This document shows, piece by piece, positions 13,501 to 27,048 of a stretch of DNA of 64,000 nt. Source of the DNA: Apostichopus japonicus (Eukaryota > Echinodermata > Holothuroidea > Aspidochirotida > Stichopodidae); NCBI RefSeq assembly GCF_037975245.1, contig NC_092573.1, positions 9,334,001-9,398,000 on the forward strand. Direction: 5' to 3'. A program made the translations under genes and the position numbers. Within the stretch, counting starts at the first letter, position 1. The number at the start of each line of letters is the position of its first letter. The notes beneath the pieces are model-generated. The model was not told the DNA's origin. It saw nothing but the letters and a program-made list of their open reading frames with translations, and ran no database searches.

Positions 13501-16500
13501 TGACGCTGTAGCAGAGGGCCACGCAAAACGAGATATGTATTTCCATGATTTATTTTAAGCCCCGAAGCGTTGTAAAACAAATTGAGCACATTATTCACCT
13601 CAGAGAGAGAGAGAGAGAGACGGATTAGATTTTTCCGTAATGACAGCTGTATTATCCGCATACTGAGATATTTTGAGAGGAACATCAGAAATCGGTATAT
13701 CATTAATCGATTGGTTGGAATTAATTAAAGATCCAAGAATTACAGTACATATATTGAGAAGATATGTGCTAAATGGGCAGCCCTGATGAACACCACGAGA
13801 GACCCTAAACTCTCTAGACTAATACATATAGTTTGAGACGCAGGTGCTGATAATACTATAAAAAGAACATTTACCCAGGTTTTAAATTGAGGACCAAATA
13901 TCTAAATAGACAGTGTTTGCTGAATAAACTCCAGTCTAGGCAGTCTAATGCCTTTTTAAAGAAAATCTAAAGAAAGTAAACCACCCAGATATGGATTTCT
14001 CTTAAACATACCAGATAAGATCCTGTATTAACCTTATTTTTTCACTTATTAACCTATAACCTTCATAAAACTAGTCTGCTGGTAACTTAAATTGAACACT
14101 ACGTTTTGCAACGATTTTATAGTCAGGGTTTGGTAGGGCTATAGGGCGTCACCCTTACCATGCTTAGGGAGTCAATGCAACTTTTGCCCTGCCCTTTTCT
14201 TTGGTCATATGGCCCCTATATCGAAGGAATAGTTTAAAAGAATCGGCCGTCGGGCGCAGGGGATTTGCTTTTGCCAATAGAGAGTAGCACCCTGGCTGCA
14301 TTCATGCAATCACAAAGGACCCTCGTAATCTGAGCATTAGTAAGAATGGCATGTTGATGATTCCAACCTTGACAAAAGTTATAGGGAGACACGTCGTAAT
14401 CCTTGGTATAGAGATTGGAACAGACGTTTCTGCCACTTGTAAAATATTATCAGAATGTTCAAAACGTAATTAACTTCAGTAATTAGTTCATTAATAGTAT
14501 TATTTTTTTTACGTTTCTCTAGACTTAATAAACTGCTTCATATTTGTATCCCCTTTTCCCCACCTACCGAGTTCTTGAACGAACATTGATACCATTTAAT
14601 TTAAAGTCGTAGAGCTCTTTTAAGTTTGCTCTGGCATATTACACAGTAAACGTTTAGCCTCATTGTTTGGATTAGAAGAATACGTTTGTTCACATGAAAG
14701 GAACCAAAGTCAATCTTTTGAAGGTGTCTTTTAATTCTTGTGATAAGTGCAACAGATTTCTAAATTGGAGCCAAAAATATTAATCAAACAAATATCTGCG
14801 CTCTCATTATTGATAAAACACTGATATAACGCCCCTCCTTGTTGATTACCTTTAGTTTCGGCGGCGACTGAGTAGCATGTGGGCTAAATAATATTGCAAC
14901 ATCCCTACTTTGGTTCGAACCGTGGAACAAATTCAAACTCCTGCCCCACTCATAAACCGAACAATTGCAGCCATGTGAAGTGGAGTGGGTTTCTTGAGAA
15001 AAATAATTACGTCATATTTATGTGTATATAGAAAGTGAAATGTTTTCTACGTTTCCTGTTGTCTCGAACACCTTTGTGTTAAAGGAACATACTTTCATTA
15101 TAACTATACTTTAGAACTAATATGGAATGACAAAGTATTCACTCACCATACAGATATGCTACACTGGTGGTTCAGATGAGTAAATATACATGAGATGTAT
15201 TGAATAGAAAAAAAAGTTCAGACAATCAACCGTAAGATTTTGGTTGAAACTAATGCCATTTTCTTGGTACACTGGCCCTCACAAAACACTGGAGATGGAA
15301 TAGGTTAATAGAAATGTATGAGTGACGACTTAAGCGGTTAAAGACATCTGAAAGTCATAAGGGTGTTCTGTTTGAGTCTCTCCATTTTTCTGCTGAATAT
15401 CTTAGTTTCGTACCAACCTGATAAAGCTCGGAGACCTGTCTGCTCCACTTTCACTTCTCCGCGAGATCCCTCTTCGTCAGATCATCTGTAATAACATGGT
15501 TTTCATTACCTATAGCTTACGTCTTTTGTCCTGATAGAAAGATAGCTTCACTAAGATATAGCGGGGGCGGGTGGTTTAATGTCTGCCATCAAGCTGTGAC
15601 ATCTCGATGATGACATTAGGAATTCCCACTTTCTCAAACACAGACTTAGCGACATCTGGAGAATTCTCTTTATCACGCGTGGGGAATCCAAAAATTCGTA
15701 CTTTACTTCTCAGTGAGGATCGCTCTTGTACATTGTATGGGCTCAGCCTGCTGCTTATTGGGTTTATTTATATGATTAAGTTTCTGCCTTGTATTTTCAC
15801 GGCGTATAGTTTGTCACTTTCTTCCAGATCCATCAAACGTTTCTCTAGTAGGTTAATCGTCTTGTCAAATTCTTGCTCGATGCGCTGTAGCGTATCAAAC
15901 ATTTGCTTGGTATCTTGATGTAAACGTTTAAGGGAGGAATCCACAGATGACTTCAAGGAATGTAATGAAATTCCTTCTTTTGTCACTAGAGCCCTCCTCT
16001 AGGTTAGGCGCTTGAGATCTTAACAACGTGGATAAAGACCTAGTACATTCTCGTGTAAGAGGGAGGGTCGATTGATCTTCGGTTTACTAGTATTTTTAGC
16101 TCCTCTGGTACGACTCTGGTGTTGCAAGCTCCAATATATTTAGTAAAAGTGAAATATTTGACCATGTTTTACCATCAGTAACATGAGATATCAACACAAA
16201 GTAATATGTTTTTACTGCTTACATAATTAGACGCCTACAGTGTTTGTTCATCTCCACCCTAAATTCTGCAACAGTACAGTCATCAAAGTTGTCATCTCTT
16301 TATAGATATGGTATTGTTTAAATTACATATACCATAAGAGAATTTCCTTTTAATTGTGGTTCGGAGGTTTCCCTTCGCATATTGTTAAACACTAGTGGTT
16401 ATTGTGCTTTGTATCTTATTTCGTCGACATTTCCTGCCCTTCGCGACCGCCGTTTGTTTGCATAATAATCCAAATCGTGTGATCCTACTGTCCTCATGCA

Positions 16501-19500
16501 GTCTGCTCCTTTTTTGTTATATACATATATATATATATTATCGATTAGATAGTATACATACATCACCATTAAAGCTATAACTATAATTAGAGATTATATT
16601 TTGAACTAGCCCTAGCTGTCACACTATTTTCTGAAAGTAAGTGCAAAGTTTGCTAAGGTTTTTGAAACCAATTGTTGGTTGTTGCTGATGTTAATGTATC
16701 CTCCATTTATATCACGCATTATGAACATGAAAGGCTCTGCGTTGTCAAATGTTGAGAATTTTGAGTTTGTAACTTTAAATATTATTGCCCCCCAAAAAAT
16801 ATGATGACGGACGTGTTTATCAATTTGGCGATCGGTATGTTTGTTATTCCGTGGGAACGTTGGCCTTAATTGGCGATAACTGTTGGCCTTCATCATGACC
16901 GAACAAGCAAACAATTATTTATAGCCTTTTTAGCGAACTTTGAAGCTTTAATTTCGTCTAGATTAATAAAGCGTTAATTTCTTACGTTGGCGATTGTCTG
17001 CTTCAAAATCGATACGTTTGCCTGCAATGTGTATGGAAACTTAACATTTGAGAAGTGCATGTGTCTATAGATAATACATCTCCACATACTATTCCTCCAG
17101 GCTCCTCCATCCCTCCTAACCCTTCTGCCACCCACAAGAGACTTTCAATTATGTCCATAACTCAATTATGAGTAATGCATGTTAACTTTATTATCATATT
17201 CATAAATGTAGAAAATCTAAACGAAACGTCTGTACGGAAACTAAAAATTTGAGAAGTGCATGTGTCTATAGATTATACATCTCCGCATCCTATTCCCCAG
17301 GCTCCTCCATCCCTCTTAACCCTTCTGCCACCCACTAGAGACTTTCAATTAAGTCCATAACTCAATTATGAGTAATGCATGTGAACTTTATTATCATATT
17401 CATAAATGTAGCAAATCTAAACGAAACGTCTGTACGGAAACTTAAAATTTGAGAAGTGCGTGTGTCTATATAAAAACATCTCTGCATACTATGCCTCTAC
17501 ATGACCTACTTGTACTATAAAGATGTTTCTGTCTTAAAGCAGCATTTTGCGTCCTTTTCTATGATTTTTCTCAACCTCACTGATTCCACTTTGCCATAAC
17601 GACATACATAACTAGCTAATCTATTTATATTTTACTTCAAATGGTGGCATAAAAGTCGAAAAAATTGCAACTTTCAACTTTGTTGTTCTCCAAGATATTT
17701 TCCGTTGGGAACCCAATAAACCTCGCCCATAATATGAATATTTAAACACTACGAACGTCATTGACAGATACGTAATATAACACCACGCTTGATTTGTGTA
17801 CAGTCTATATGGCAGTTGTACCAGGGAGTTGCATAACAACTCCCTGGTACAACCAACGCGAAGTCTTGAATCTATTTTTAGCAACGGCTCAAAACTAAAC
17901 CTGCATCTCTGATTGGTTGAATTCAAACTAGTGGGTTTGGCGGAATTGTATGCGATTAATTTTAACTGTGAAATTTGTCGAGGACACTCTTCTCATTTAT
18001 CGACATAAATCGTTAATTACTCGCTAATTAACGCTCTTGGCAGGGTGAAACTTGGATGGTATCTTAGATTGCTGTTTTATGATTGCTACATGTGAAAAAA
18101 TCGATGCACATATTAAAAAAGTGGAAAAAAGCGACCCAACGCAAAATGCTGCTTTAAGAGATTTGTTTGTTTGTTTGTATATGTTTGTATGTTTATATAT
18201 GGCAGTATCCCGTAGTATCGAATTATTTGTCAAAACAACGATTCACGTATATATACTCCTACGGTGATGCGAGGCGTGACGTGCGGTGAATTATTTCAAA
18301 CTGTTATATTAAGAATTACTCAAGTTACTTTCTTACATGTATATGATACATCAAGGGAAAGGTTCGTAATAAGATTTCGTAACACGTGCTTACACGTGTC
18401 ATAGAGTACTTACAATGTACTGCACTTTTAATCAACTAATTAAGTATTGGTTCAGTCATTAATCTTTACACTCACCGGCTTGGAAATATGTAGTAAAAAA
18501 TTGAAATCAAAAGGCTTCACATTCTTGAGGACACCAAATATCGAAGAAATGCCAGCCCTCTACAACCCTTCCTTTGAAGGGCGAAAATCTCTCAAACGCC
18601 ATATATAAATATATATTATTCGCTTGATACGTTACCGTACGTGAAACAACAACAACTGCATGCCATCATTTAATATTTCGAAAATGCAGTTGTTTTGCTT
18701 CCAAATCAAATACGAACACCGCTTTTGATTAATAAATACACAATGACATACCGCTTCGATGCACCTTTTAGGCCTATTGCTTAAAATAATTGTCTAAGAA
18801 AATGTTTCAATAAGTTTCCAGGGTTTGGTTGCATAATTAGTTGCAAGGACCTTTGTAGCAACCTCCTTTAAACTAAAATATAGAGAGTAAAAGACTACCC
18901 GTGTAGATAGATTTAAATGTATATTATACTGTAAACCACCAAATTCTCATGCAATTTATAGTAATTAGTTTGTCTTGTTCATTTACTGTTTTGTTTGAAT
19001 TATTTGATTTCTCTCTGTCTTGTTGGTTTCATTCCTTCTTGCTTCCATGTGACCATTTTGGTATCGCTAACAGGTTTACATCCTTCAATGTGAAAGAAAC
19101 CCTAAGTTTAAGTTTCATAACTTTTCAATGTAAAATATTAAATGATGCAGTATATCAATATGTAATTAGATACATGAATTTCATCCTGAGGCGTGGGTTG
19201 TCGCGGAATGTACCATGCATAGGGATTTCCTTTTTCTCGTCGTTTCAGGCAAGGATGTCGATGCAAAAGGAATAATAAAGTAACACGAAGAAAGCATTAC
19301 TTTATGTTATATATCAACCCCCCCCCCACAAAAAAAAAGACAACCTGGCGCACTTTGTGGCCACAAGGAAACCTGTTGAACCCATGGCCAAGTTTCTCAA
19401 CGTATACTTCAAATAAATATCCCAAAATGGTTACAACGTGAAGTTTCTTGTTAGTTCTGTTTTTAAGATGCGGCCATTTTAACATATCCAGCAATTATTT

Positions 19501-22500
19501 TACGTCGCTTAGTAGATCCTCTACAATACGTAGTTGATATTAAGTTTTAGGGGAGGGGGGGTGGGTGAGGGTATCTAAAGAGGTGAAATTAATTTAACTT
19601 AAAACTCTATGAAAAACAAGGACTTGAGTTTGCAGCCAATATCAACGCAAGATTGACTGGACAGTTTTTTGGTATGGTCATGTCTAAACCAGCCAATCCC
19701 TACGAGAGACCTAAATAAACCATTTCATTAAATAAACCTCTAAATAGCATAATATTATTTCAACTTTTGATATTTCATACTAAGAGGCTTAGTTAAACAT
19801 CGAAAAAGACTGAAAATCAGTATTCCCCATAGTAATGTGATATAAACCTTTATTCTGTGTATTTACGTTGGTTAACTAAGCTAATAAAGCGTTGGAGTTT
19901 TAATAACATAAAGGGCAGAAAGATCAATATTTCAGTCACGGATATCGCTTATATAGTCGACAAATGAAATCCTGGAAAGTGTGAAACATATTTGTTTGTT
20001 TGTTATGATTTAAACTTGAAATAAATAAGGAAATATGTACCTACAATGTACTTAGTAAGTTACTGTCACCTGACACTTAAACTGAAGAATTTTTTTTTTT
20101 TATTTAACAAAATTTATTGTATTGATGACTAACCCACAGCAAGTAATTCTGAGTAGAATGGGTCACCAACAATTTAAGAAAGGGCTCAATACTTGATTCC
20201 TGTTTGTTTTTGTACACACAGCGGTGGCACAGAGTGGGTGGGACAGAGTATTCTGCACAACGGTGCACTCCCCGCAACCACCCCCTCCCCGCGTGCACCG
20301 ATCTGACTACGGGTCTGATTGAAGGTAACTTGATCAAATCTAGAGAGAGTCGATTAATCTTTACTACTAATAGTTTTAAATTTATTTCACGCATGTGCAA
20401 AAAAGGTAATGATGGTACCAAACTTGAGTATACGAAATTACAGTTAATACGCAAGCAGACTCTAAAAAAATGCTTATCAGCTATAGTGACCACGAGGAAA
20501 AAACTGGAAGAAAAGAAAACATGAGAAAGACAAAATAATCAAAGCAATCATTATGACATGACTGACCTATATGTACGCTTTCCAAAATGATGTACCTGTG
20601 TTAGCCTCATTTGCATATCAGAATGAAGGTTGATGTAATTTTCTGATTAACTATATCAATTTAGACTCTTTGGATGATCTCATCTAAATTTTGACAAGAA
20701 AAGAACTGCCTATAATGCAGAGTTCATTATTATTGTTGTTGTATCGACATGATACCACGGTCTGAGCAGAATTGTGTGTTGGAACGCCATCTGTGTAGCC
20801 CTTGTCTCAACTAATTCAACATCTGCTATGTGAAAACACGGAATATAAGAAAGATTAGACATACTATCAGCACATAAAGATAGGCTCTCTTTTCTCCGTT
20901 CCATTTGTCCTCTCCTTTTTTTTTTTCAACAGAATGTATAATGAAACAACCCACAATTTACGGAGGACGACTGGCCCTGATTGATGAGGGCATCCATGGT
21001 TACGACAGTCTTTCTCCTTTTGCTCACAAACGAGTCTTTGTCTTCCAAATGCCGACATCTTTCTTCAAAGGAAGAAATTATCGCTCCAAGTTTGGACACC
21101 ACGGGATCGGTCGTATCTGGATGGCAGAGGAAGCACCATGTGGTGGGGAGAGGTCACACCAAAACTGTCCATTGGCGACAACTGAAGAATCAATCTGTCT
21201 TGACTCTAGCCTACCTTGCTATCAGAGTAAGAATATTCAGGAGCCTACGCATATTTGAACGTCATTCCACTACTTTGATAAAATCGTCATTTTATGTAAC
21301 AATAACAAAAAATGAAGATAATTAAGTTTCTAAATTTCCTACAATGAAAATAATATTCACTCATGTTCAAATTTCAGCCAGCATTTTATTATCACTTTCA
21401 ATGTCTTCGCCAGCGCTGTGGTCTTTTTGTGGCTCGTTAAACATTCTTTAATTTATGGTGATGATCCAAAGATTCAAAGTCTCAAGAAAATAACAGAATA
21501 CTTCTGCCCTTTCACCCGCCATGTAGTTAAGACGAACTCATGTATATGAGGAGAATCCCAACTATAGAGGCAACTACATTATTATTTGAAAGAAATCTCA
21601 ATTTTATTAACTCCTCCCCCTCCCTATGCAATAGAAAATTAACATTAGCCACTATTGTTCAATTTTGAACCAACTCGTTTGACTATATCTCAAAAACACG
21701 AAATGACTGTGTTCTCGTATTAAATTGTAACAATAAACGTGTGAACCACTTACGTTTAGTAATCATCGCAGTTCTGAAATTTATAATTAACTCCCACACA
21801 AAAATTTGATCTCATTTTCGGAATTTTCGTGACTTATAAAATTCTTTTGAATGTTACAATTACTCTAAAAATGCATGATTAAAGTATTATTTTGCAAAAA
21901 GTTCTTAATTTGTTCTTTATTAGCGCCCCCTACTTATGACGAACCGGAACCACTGTCCTTCTCTGACGTTACGCCAACGAGCATAACCGTGAAGTGGCCA
22001 GCTTGGGACGAGACCGTCGACCATGGTCACGGTCCCATTGTTGAGTATAGGATACAAATACGAGGACCAGGGGAGGAACATTTCACCGAAATACCGAAAG
22101 GAAGACAACTCTTTCATCAATTCAATGATTTGATCGAGAATACTGAGTATGAATTCCGAATTAGAATTATCAGAGACCATCCCTTTGGAGACGGAAGTCC
22201 AAGTAACGTGCAAACGCGCACATCAGCGGAAGGTATTCATTGATTTTACGCAATTATCAATAAATAATACTGATACTGACTACGTATTAAGTGAAGTTGC
22301 ATTAATATCCTTCCCCTTTCCCATTGTATACAATTAGCGATCAAACAAATAAATAAATGAATGAATTAATGTAACTAATTAGTAGCGTTGACTATAACAG
22401 TCGAGGAGCAAAATGGTACCTACGTGTTAATTCTGCACTAAGTAGCATTTAAAGCATTCCATAGTAAAACAAATTTGCAAGAATTTGTTCTCGTTTGTAT

Positions 22501-25500
22501 TGCAGTACCACCCTCATACGTGAACCCCCAACCACTGACGTTTGATCATGTGACGTCAACTAGTGTGACTGTCTCGTGGCCGGAGTGGAACCGCCATGTC
22601 GACTTAGGTACCGGTCCAGTAACTGGTTACAAAATCATGTATCGTCAACATGCTGACAATACTTGGCAGAGTGTGGAGACGAGTGACCAATCTGTTCACT
22701 TAACTCAACTTACCGAACACACGACATATGAAGTGACAATCAGGCTTAAATACGGAAGTGGTCAATATACAGTCATGCACGATATACAGACGTTTCAAAC
22801 TACTTGTGAAGGTAATAATATTAATAGCTTCAATCATTTGTTCACGATTTAAAAATATTAACAGCTTAGATAAATACATGATTTTCTAATATTAGCTGCT
22901 ACAAAGTTTTAAGTACACAATTTGTTCAGCTTCCAGTTTTGGATTATATTTTGACAAATAGCTAGGAAATTATGACGTGGGTTGGATATCGAGTTCGGTT
23001 TATTTTTAAACTGATTGTCTTAAATCATGAACAATGTGATAACAGTCGGACGTACTTGCAAGATTACTAAACAATTAACAATCCAGACTGTGTAGCATAT
23101 ATGAAAATGTGAACCTATATTCTAAGCATTCTTGTGAAATTTACATTCAATTCATATATGATGTTTTCGAAACGGCAACATTCAAAGGTGAATTTGAAAC
23201 AAACTGGTGTGCTATAATTCATGTACGCTGACAATTTTTGTCCTTCAAGAACGTAGCATCCAAAATTGTACTTCTTAATATAGATTCATCTCATTAAAAA
23301 CCACATTGCTGTTATTGGTTTATTGTTAACAACTTCACCTCCCTTACGGAAAGTTGGTATACTATTCAATCCAATCACGCCCGGAATTAAGAATATGCGG
23401 GGGTCATAGGCCATAAAGTTTTTGGGTCAAAACAACAAAGTAAAAGAAAATATTTTCCTATCAGTGCGGAACTATCTTATACTTCAAAAATAAATTCATA
23501 ATGTAGGAATTTTATTGCAAATTTCATCATGATGCTTAGAATAGGTTCCTCTGTCATATAAATCTCCCACCAACTCCTCCCCCACCCCCAACTACACCCC
23601 ACCCCCGAGTTAAATAAATCAAAGGCTCACATATATACTAGATTCTTAATAAAGATTGATGGGACCTTTCATTTACGAAGGCAAGTTGTTTTTGAGCTCA
23701 CATTACCTTTACTGTTATAATTCCATCTCTTCAGAATTAGGTGATATTGACCTCCAATTGTCATCTTCTTCCGAGAGTGAAGGCCTAGCTAGTTTGGTGG
23801 TCAATTGGTCGTACCGTACAATGATAGATGCTTGTAGCGTCACTTATCAGTCTATACATATGCAACAACTGGATTTGGATAATTGTCGGGCCTCACATGC
23901 TGGTCCCATAGAGAAGGTCTTGGGTGCTTACACACGAAACTACACAGAACAGACCGTGGACGCTAATTCTGATTTCAACGTAACATTGACGGTGCGAACA
24001 GAAACCAAAGTTTATCACAAATCAGGACAATTACGAACGGATTCTACAAGTGAGTAAGCAAAGTAGGAGCAGTGGTTGTGCCGAGGAAGGGGGGGGGGGG
24101 AATGGTTCAGTCAGGGCAGATTGAGCCGGTGAAGAATTAGACAACTGATACGTCGGGGTGTAATACGCGTTTGCAATCCCACACAAGATATCGAGATAAT
24201 TTTAAAGCTAAGCCATTCCGTAAAGAGCTAATTAGATACCTTATTTACTTTTCTGGGTTGATCCCCGTGTTACCCACCCCATCTCCCTTACATGGATGTC
24301 GCCTACAACGACCCAACGGCTACACGCATGTATTTATGAACCATTCATTCACATCTGGCCCATGAAATTGCAGTCCCTGCCAAAATCAGCCCCCTTCCCA
24401 CCTTTGAAATCCTGTGTACGCCACTGTACAGAAGGGAATCTAATGTAGGTGTCCCTCGGGTCAAATCCGCGATAGTTTTCAATCCGTCCTACAATACGAA
24501 AAGAAAAGAAAAGCAAAATTAGCACACACAAGCTTTCACTAAGTGGGCCCCATGTGGACCCTTCAGGCATTAGGCTAAAATACCCTACCAGCCTACACTG
24601 CACATTGCTCAATATATATGTATGGGTGATAGTTTAATTCTTTGCTACTAGCGATGTATCCTCTGAATCTTCTAGAATGCTTATGGAGAATCACTACAAT
24701 ATACGCCAGCTAATAATATCAAGAAATAATATCAAGAATTGTCTCATTCTGTCACCTAAAGTCTCTAATTTCTTCGCTGTTCAAAACAACATATTTGTAT
24801 CAAGATTTCAACAGTAATTTATTTTTTATATATGCATATGGAACCTTTTGCTCTAAAAACGGCCCGTTGTCGGATAATGAAATGCTGTTGTATACGCACA
24901 GGAAGCTTGCGGTTTCCTCTCTACGAAATTGCTGTGAGCGCACTGCACACTGTGGTGTGTTCAGATTAGCCGCGTAAAGGAGGACATTACAAAATTTCTT
25001 ACGATGCTTTTGATTTGCTGGTGAAAAGTACTGGCCTTAATATTGACCAATCAAGTCATTTTTCAAGTATTTCAATAGAGAGAGGAGTCAACGAAATTTT
25101 CTTTGGCATAGGAAAGAAATTGATTACGCAATCACACTCACAGCAAGCACAATGTAAGCATTGAGAGATAGGGAAATTTTGAAGACGTTCACTGCTTTCC
25201 GGAGTGGTTTTTACTTTCTCAGATTACAAAATAAGGGGTTTAGTTCACACGCATACTAAATAACGACACATTATTGTAAAGAGGACACACTATTCTTCAA
25301 AATGACAAAAGAAAGAGTTTCTGAGTGCAATACTTAAAAAGTTATGAAAAGAGTGCTTAATATGTAGCGGTATTTGCTGCGTACAGAGGTGTTTTGCGCC
25401 TAGTTCCGCAAGGAATCCATATGTGTTTATGTTCAATGATGAGACCATACATATCACAAACACCATGCAGGGCGATTTAGTGTTCGTCTAGCAAAACCCC

Positions 25501-26304
25501 AGGTTATAAACTATTCAGTATGACATGTTTGAGGGTTTTTCCTTTCAAACCGGATTTTTTTTTTACACTGACAGTTAACTAATTGTGGTACGATATTAAT
25601 ATAAGATTGCTTCTTATGATAAATAGTACGTTTAACTTTCTTCTTCTCAGAGAATGTTTGAAAATACCTCTCCCATTTGTGCAGACAGTTGGGATAATCT
25701 TGTACATACTGTTAGTGCATGACCCTCATCAAAGCACCCGCATTGACAGTATAAGCATAACGAATATCAAGTTTCTGTCAGATAGAGTTTAAGAACTGTT
25801 GATACTGTCAGTACGAGTACTATGCAGCATGACATTGGAGAACAGTATAGAGTGGTAATAGCGTTAGAACATTGCTCCAACAGGGAACAGGTACATGTCC
25901 AATTGATAGAATGCCACTATTTGTGTTTAATCAGGCTTGCTTATCTACATATCTAAAGTTTTCAAAAACTATTCTATCTATCATCATTTCTTTTCTCTTT
26001 TTCTTTTTGGTAACCCCAAGAACCATCTGGTCAACCAGTTAACATCAGGGTAACGGAGAAGAAGAGAGAGGATGCTGTGGTATTTCGCTGGAATCATCCT
26101 CAGTGCACGAAGCGCCATGGTGATATCATTCGATTCGACTATGTGTTTCGAAGGACTCATCGAACCAACGCCATTACTGGGAGTACTACCGACAGGCGAA
26201 AGCGTTTCAACGCCCTATCAAGAGGTGAAGATTATTCGTTTGAGGTAAAAGCTGCTACAGACAAAGGAACTGGACCAGCGGCCAGTATTGAAGATACGTT
26301 TTGA
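10020..26304 (+). CDS. Gene A: secreted FN3-repeat protein with YGGRLA module (6 exons, 530 aa)
   Basis: Exons 10020-10104, 20933-21226, 21924-22232, 22506-22811, 23735-24049 and 26021-26304 splice in one frame, all introns phase 1 with GT-AG ends. Modules by residue: 1-28 signal peptide plus CCLLSTNG; 29-126 unrecognised YGGRLA module; 127-229 and 230-331 FN3 domains; 332-436 FN3-like module with two Cys; 437-530 terminal FN3 and stop. No membrane segment or catalytic domain follows, so a soluble extracellular protein is inferred. The GxGPI/VxxY pattern in the FN3 domains resembles FN3s of receptor tyrosine kinases and phosphatases, suggesting a receptor ectodomain origin. The function is unknown. 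The first intron is unusually long (about 10.8 kb) and full of repeats; linking exon 1 to the rest rests on homology with gene B. Confidence 0.8.
10402..10502. repeat. (TA)n microsatellite
   Basis: A nearly pure TA dinucleotide run just inside gene A intron 1. The open frame through it (Ile-Tyr repeats) is an artefact. Confidence 0.95.
11445..12930. other. Gene A intron 1 sequence, possible extension of the LINE
   Basis: No confident gene. A - strand frame at 11445-11642 with Trp-rich segments might be the decayed C-terminus of the neighbouring LINE, but the similarity is too weak to assert. Confidence 0.2.
12930..15990 (-). mobile_element. Degenerate L1/Tx1-like LINE
   Basis: Read on the - strand, fragments appear in LINE order. 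An ORF1-like coiled-coil segment (15986-15768) is followed by an RRM-like start, SKVRIFGFPTRDKENSPDV, about 15730-15576. Reverse transcriptase pieces follow: KSPAPDG and a degenerate YRPIS-like stretch near 14270-14090, SRGVHQGCPFSTYLL near 13800, SQYADNTAVIT near 13660, then SGLKIN, and a C-terminal GGLNIIDLHVFANSLKTSW segment at 13231-12932. Frameshifts and stops break it. The ADD catalytic motif reads ADN, so it is dead. It lies in gene A intron 1, antisense to the gene. Confidence 0.75.
17030..17500. repeat. About 200-bp tandem repeat, roughly 2.3 copies
   Basis: Copies start at 17030, 17231 and 17431 with TGTA(T/C)GGAAACT and are about 200 bp apart. They share GGCTCCTCCATCCCTC and a (T/C)ATGAGTAATGCATG segment. 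The third copy is cut short after about 70 bp. Confidence 0.9.
17534..18157. mobile_element. TTAA-flanked MITE with hairpin centre
   Basis: Inverted ends AGCAGCATTTTGCGT and its complement are each bordered by TTAA (17534-17537 and 18154-18157). Inside, a perfect 17-bp palindrome arm GTTGTACCAGGGAGTTG with a 5-base loop lies at about 17815-17853. No transposase is present. TTAA duplication is typical of piggyBac-like and Kolobok-like elements. Confidence 0.65.
18158..20932. other. Gene A intron 1, duplicated upstream flank
   Basis: No exon seen. From about 19600 onward the sequence is closely similar to 57040-57330 and 58670-59120, marking the start of the segment shared with pseudogene D. 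Confidence 0.6.
20933..21226 (+). CDS. Gene A exon 2: YGGRLA module
   Basis: The acceptor is a long T-run ending CAACAG at 20932 and the donor is A|GTAAGA after 21226. It encodes about 98 residues with cysteines near the start, in APCGGE, in NCPL and in CLDSSLPC. It aligns along its full length to gene B exon 2. No known domain is recognised. Confidence 0.82.
21924..22232 (+). CDS. Gene A exon 3: FN3 domain 1
   Basis: Acceptor TTATTAG, donor AAG|GTATTC, phase 1/1. FN3 hallmarks are the PPTYDEPEPL start, Trp in VKWPAW, GHGPIVEYRI, and a late ENTEYEFRIR strand. Confidence 0.85.
22506..22811 (+). CDS. Gene A exon 4: FN3 domain 2
   Basis: Acceptor TTGCAG, donor GAAG|GTAATA, phase 1/1. It starts PPSYVNPQPL and contains VSWPEW, GTGPVTGYKI and EHTTYEVTIRL. 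It is closest to the duplicated FN3 exons of gene B. Confidence 0.85.
23735..24049 (+). CDS. Gene A exon 5: cysteine-paired FN3-like module
   Basis: Acceptor TCTTCAG, donor CAA|GTGAGT, phase 1/1. It contains VVNWSYR, DACSVTYQS, LDLDNC and a late FNVTLTV strand. The two Cys are shared with gene B exon 6 and gene C exon 3, and potential N-glycosylation sites occur (NYT, NVT). Confidence 0.8.
24375..24431. mobile_element. Terminal fragment of a TIR DNA element
   Basis: In reverse complement it reads CAGTGGCGTACACAGGATTT and then a G-rich stretch, a common end of hAT-like non-autonomous elements in marine invertebrates. No matching second end was located. Confidence 0.35.
26021..26304 (+). CDS. 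Gene A exon 6: terminal FN3 and stop
   Basis: The acceptor is CCCCAAG at 26020, and the stop TGA is at 26302-26304. It contains VVFRWNHPQC, an RHGDIIRFDY strand and EDYSFEVKAAT with a GTGP turn, typical of an FN3. The C-terminus has no membrane segment. Confidence 0.82.
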
Positions 26305-26448
26305 GTCTAAGTATACAAAATGAAGTTACTGGTAGTTGTCTGTAGACTTGTTTTAGATTAATAGTGCTTTAATGTTAATTAACTTCATGAATATAAATTG
26401 ACCCGACTGCATCTTCAGTGTGTCACATTAAATTAAATGCACTGTGAA

Positions 26449-26493
26449 AATAAACCCGTGAACAATGTAAGTTACTGATACGAATCAAATAAA
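26449..26493 (+). promoter_or_regulatory. Candidate poly(A) signals of gene A
   Basis: AATAAA occurs at 26449-26454 and 26488-26493, about 150-190 bp after the stop. The surrounding 3' UTR is conserved in the D copy near 63900-64000. Confidence 0.5.
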
Positions 26494-27048
26494 ACGAAAC
26501 AAGGATTATGCTCTTAAAACAAACTTGCGTTTGAATTTGAAGTTTAGTGTGTGTGTGTGTGAATGAGCAAGGAAACTTTGTAAACAAATTACTTGCATCC
26601 TGTTCCTGCCTGCCCCATCCTGTCCAGCCCCATCCGCGTTTTTCTCGCATTACTATACACAAGTAAGTGGTGAAAGAGAGTATGAAGACAAATATGATAT
26701 TGAATCTACAAAATTCTGTATAGTTCGCACGCTTGAAGGAAGTTGGATATCGTCCAAGCAGACTGAAAACTACATCGGTTTCCTTATCAACTTACGAAGT
26801 TATTTTTCCCGAAGGCGTTGGATTACAATTTTAAGAAACTTTCAGTTTAACGATAAGTTTTTCTATTCGTTTTAGAAACTGCAACATTTATATGTTGAAG
26901 CCACACCCCCACTCCCCCACCCAAGTGAAGTTCTAATGAGAATTGCAAAGTTTAGATGACATCCACGCATAATTGTTCGAGCCCTCACAGACTTTTACCA
27001 GCAACAATGATAACTAATACCACGTGTTTTTAATCCCTTTGGTTAACT

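Noticed and set aside
20204-20524. 106-aa + frame upstream of gene A exon 2
   Set aside because: The homologous stretch near 59040 in copy D does not keep the frame, and no module resemblance is seen.
20981-21325. Second open + frame through the YGGRLA exon (also at 30859-31080)
   Set aside because: It is shared only because the exons are nucleotide homologues; it runs past the splice donor in gene A and has no family features.
21920-22213. Antisense frames over the FN3-1 exons (also 32016-32222 and 60246-60530)
   Set aside because: They mirror codon composition of the sense FN3 exon; the sense strand has splice sites and FN3 residues.
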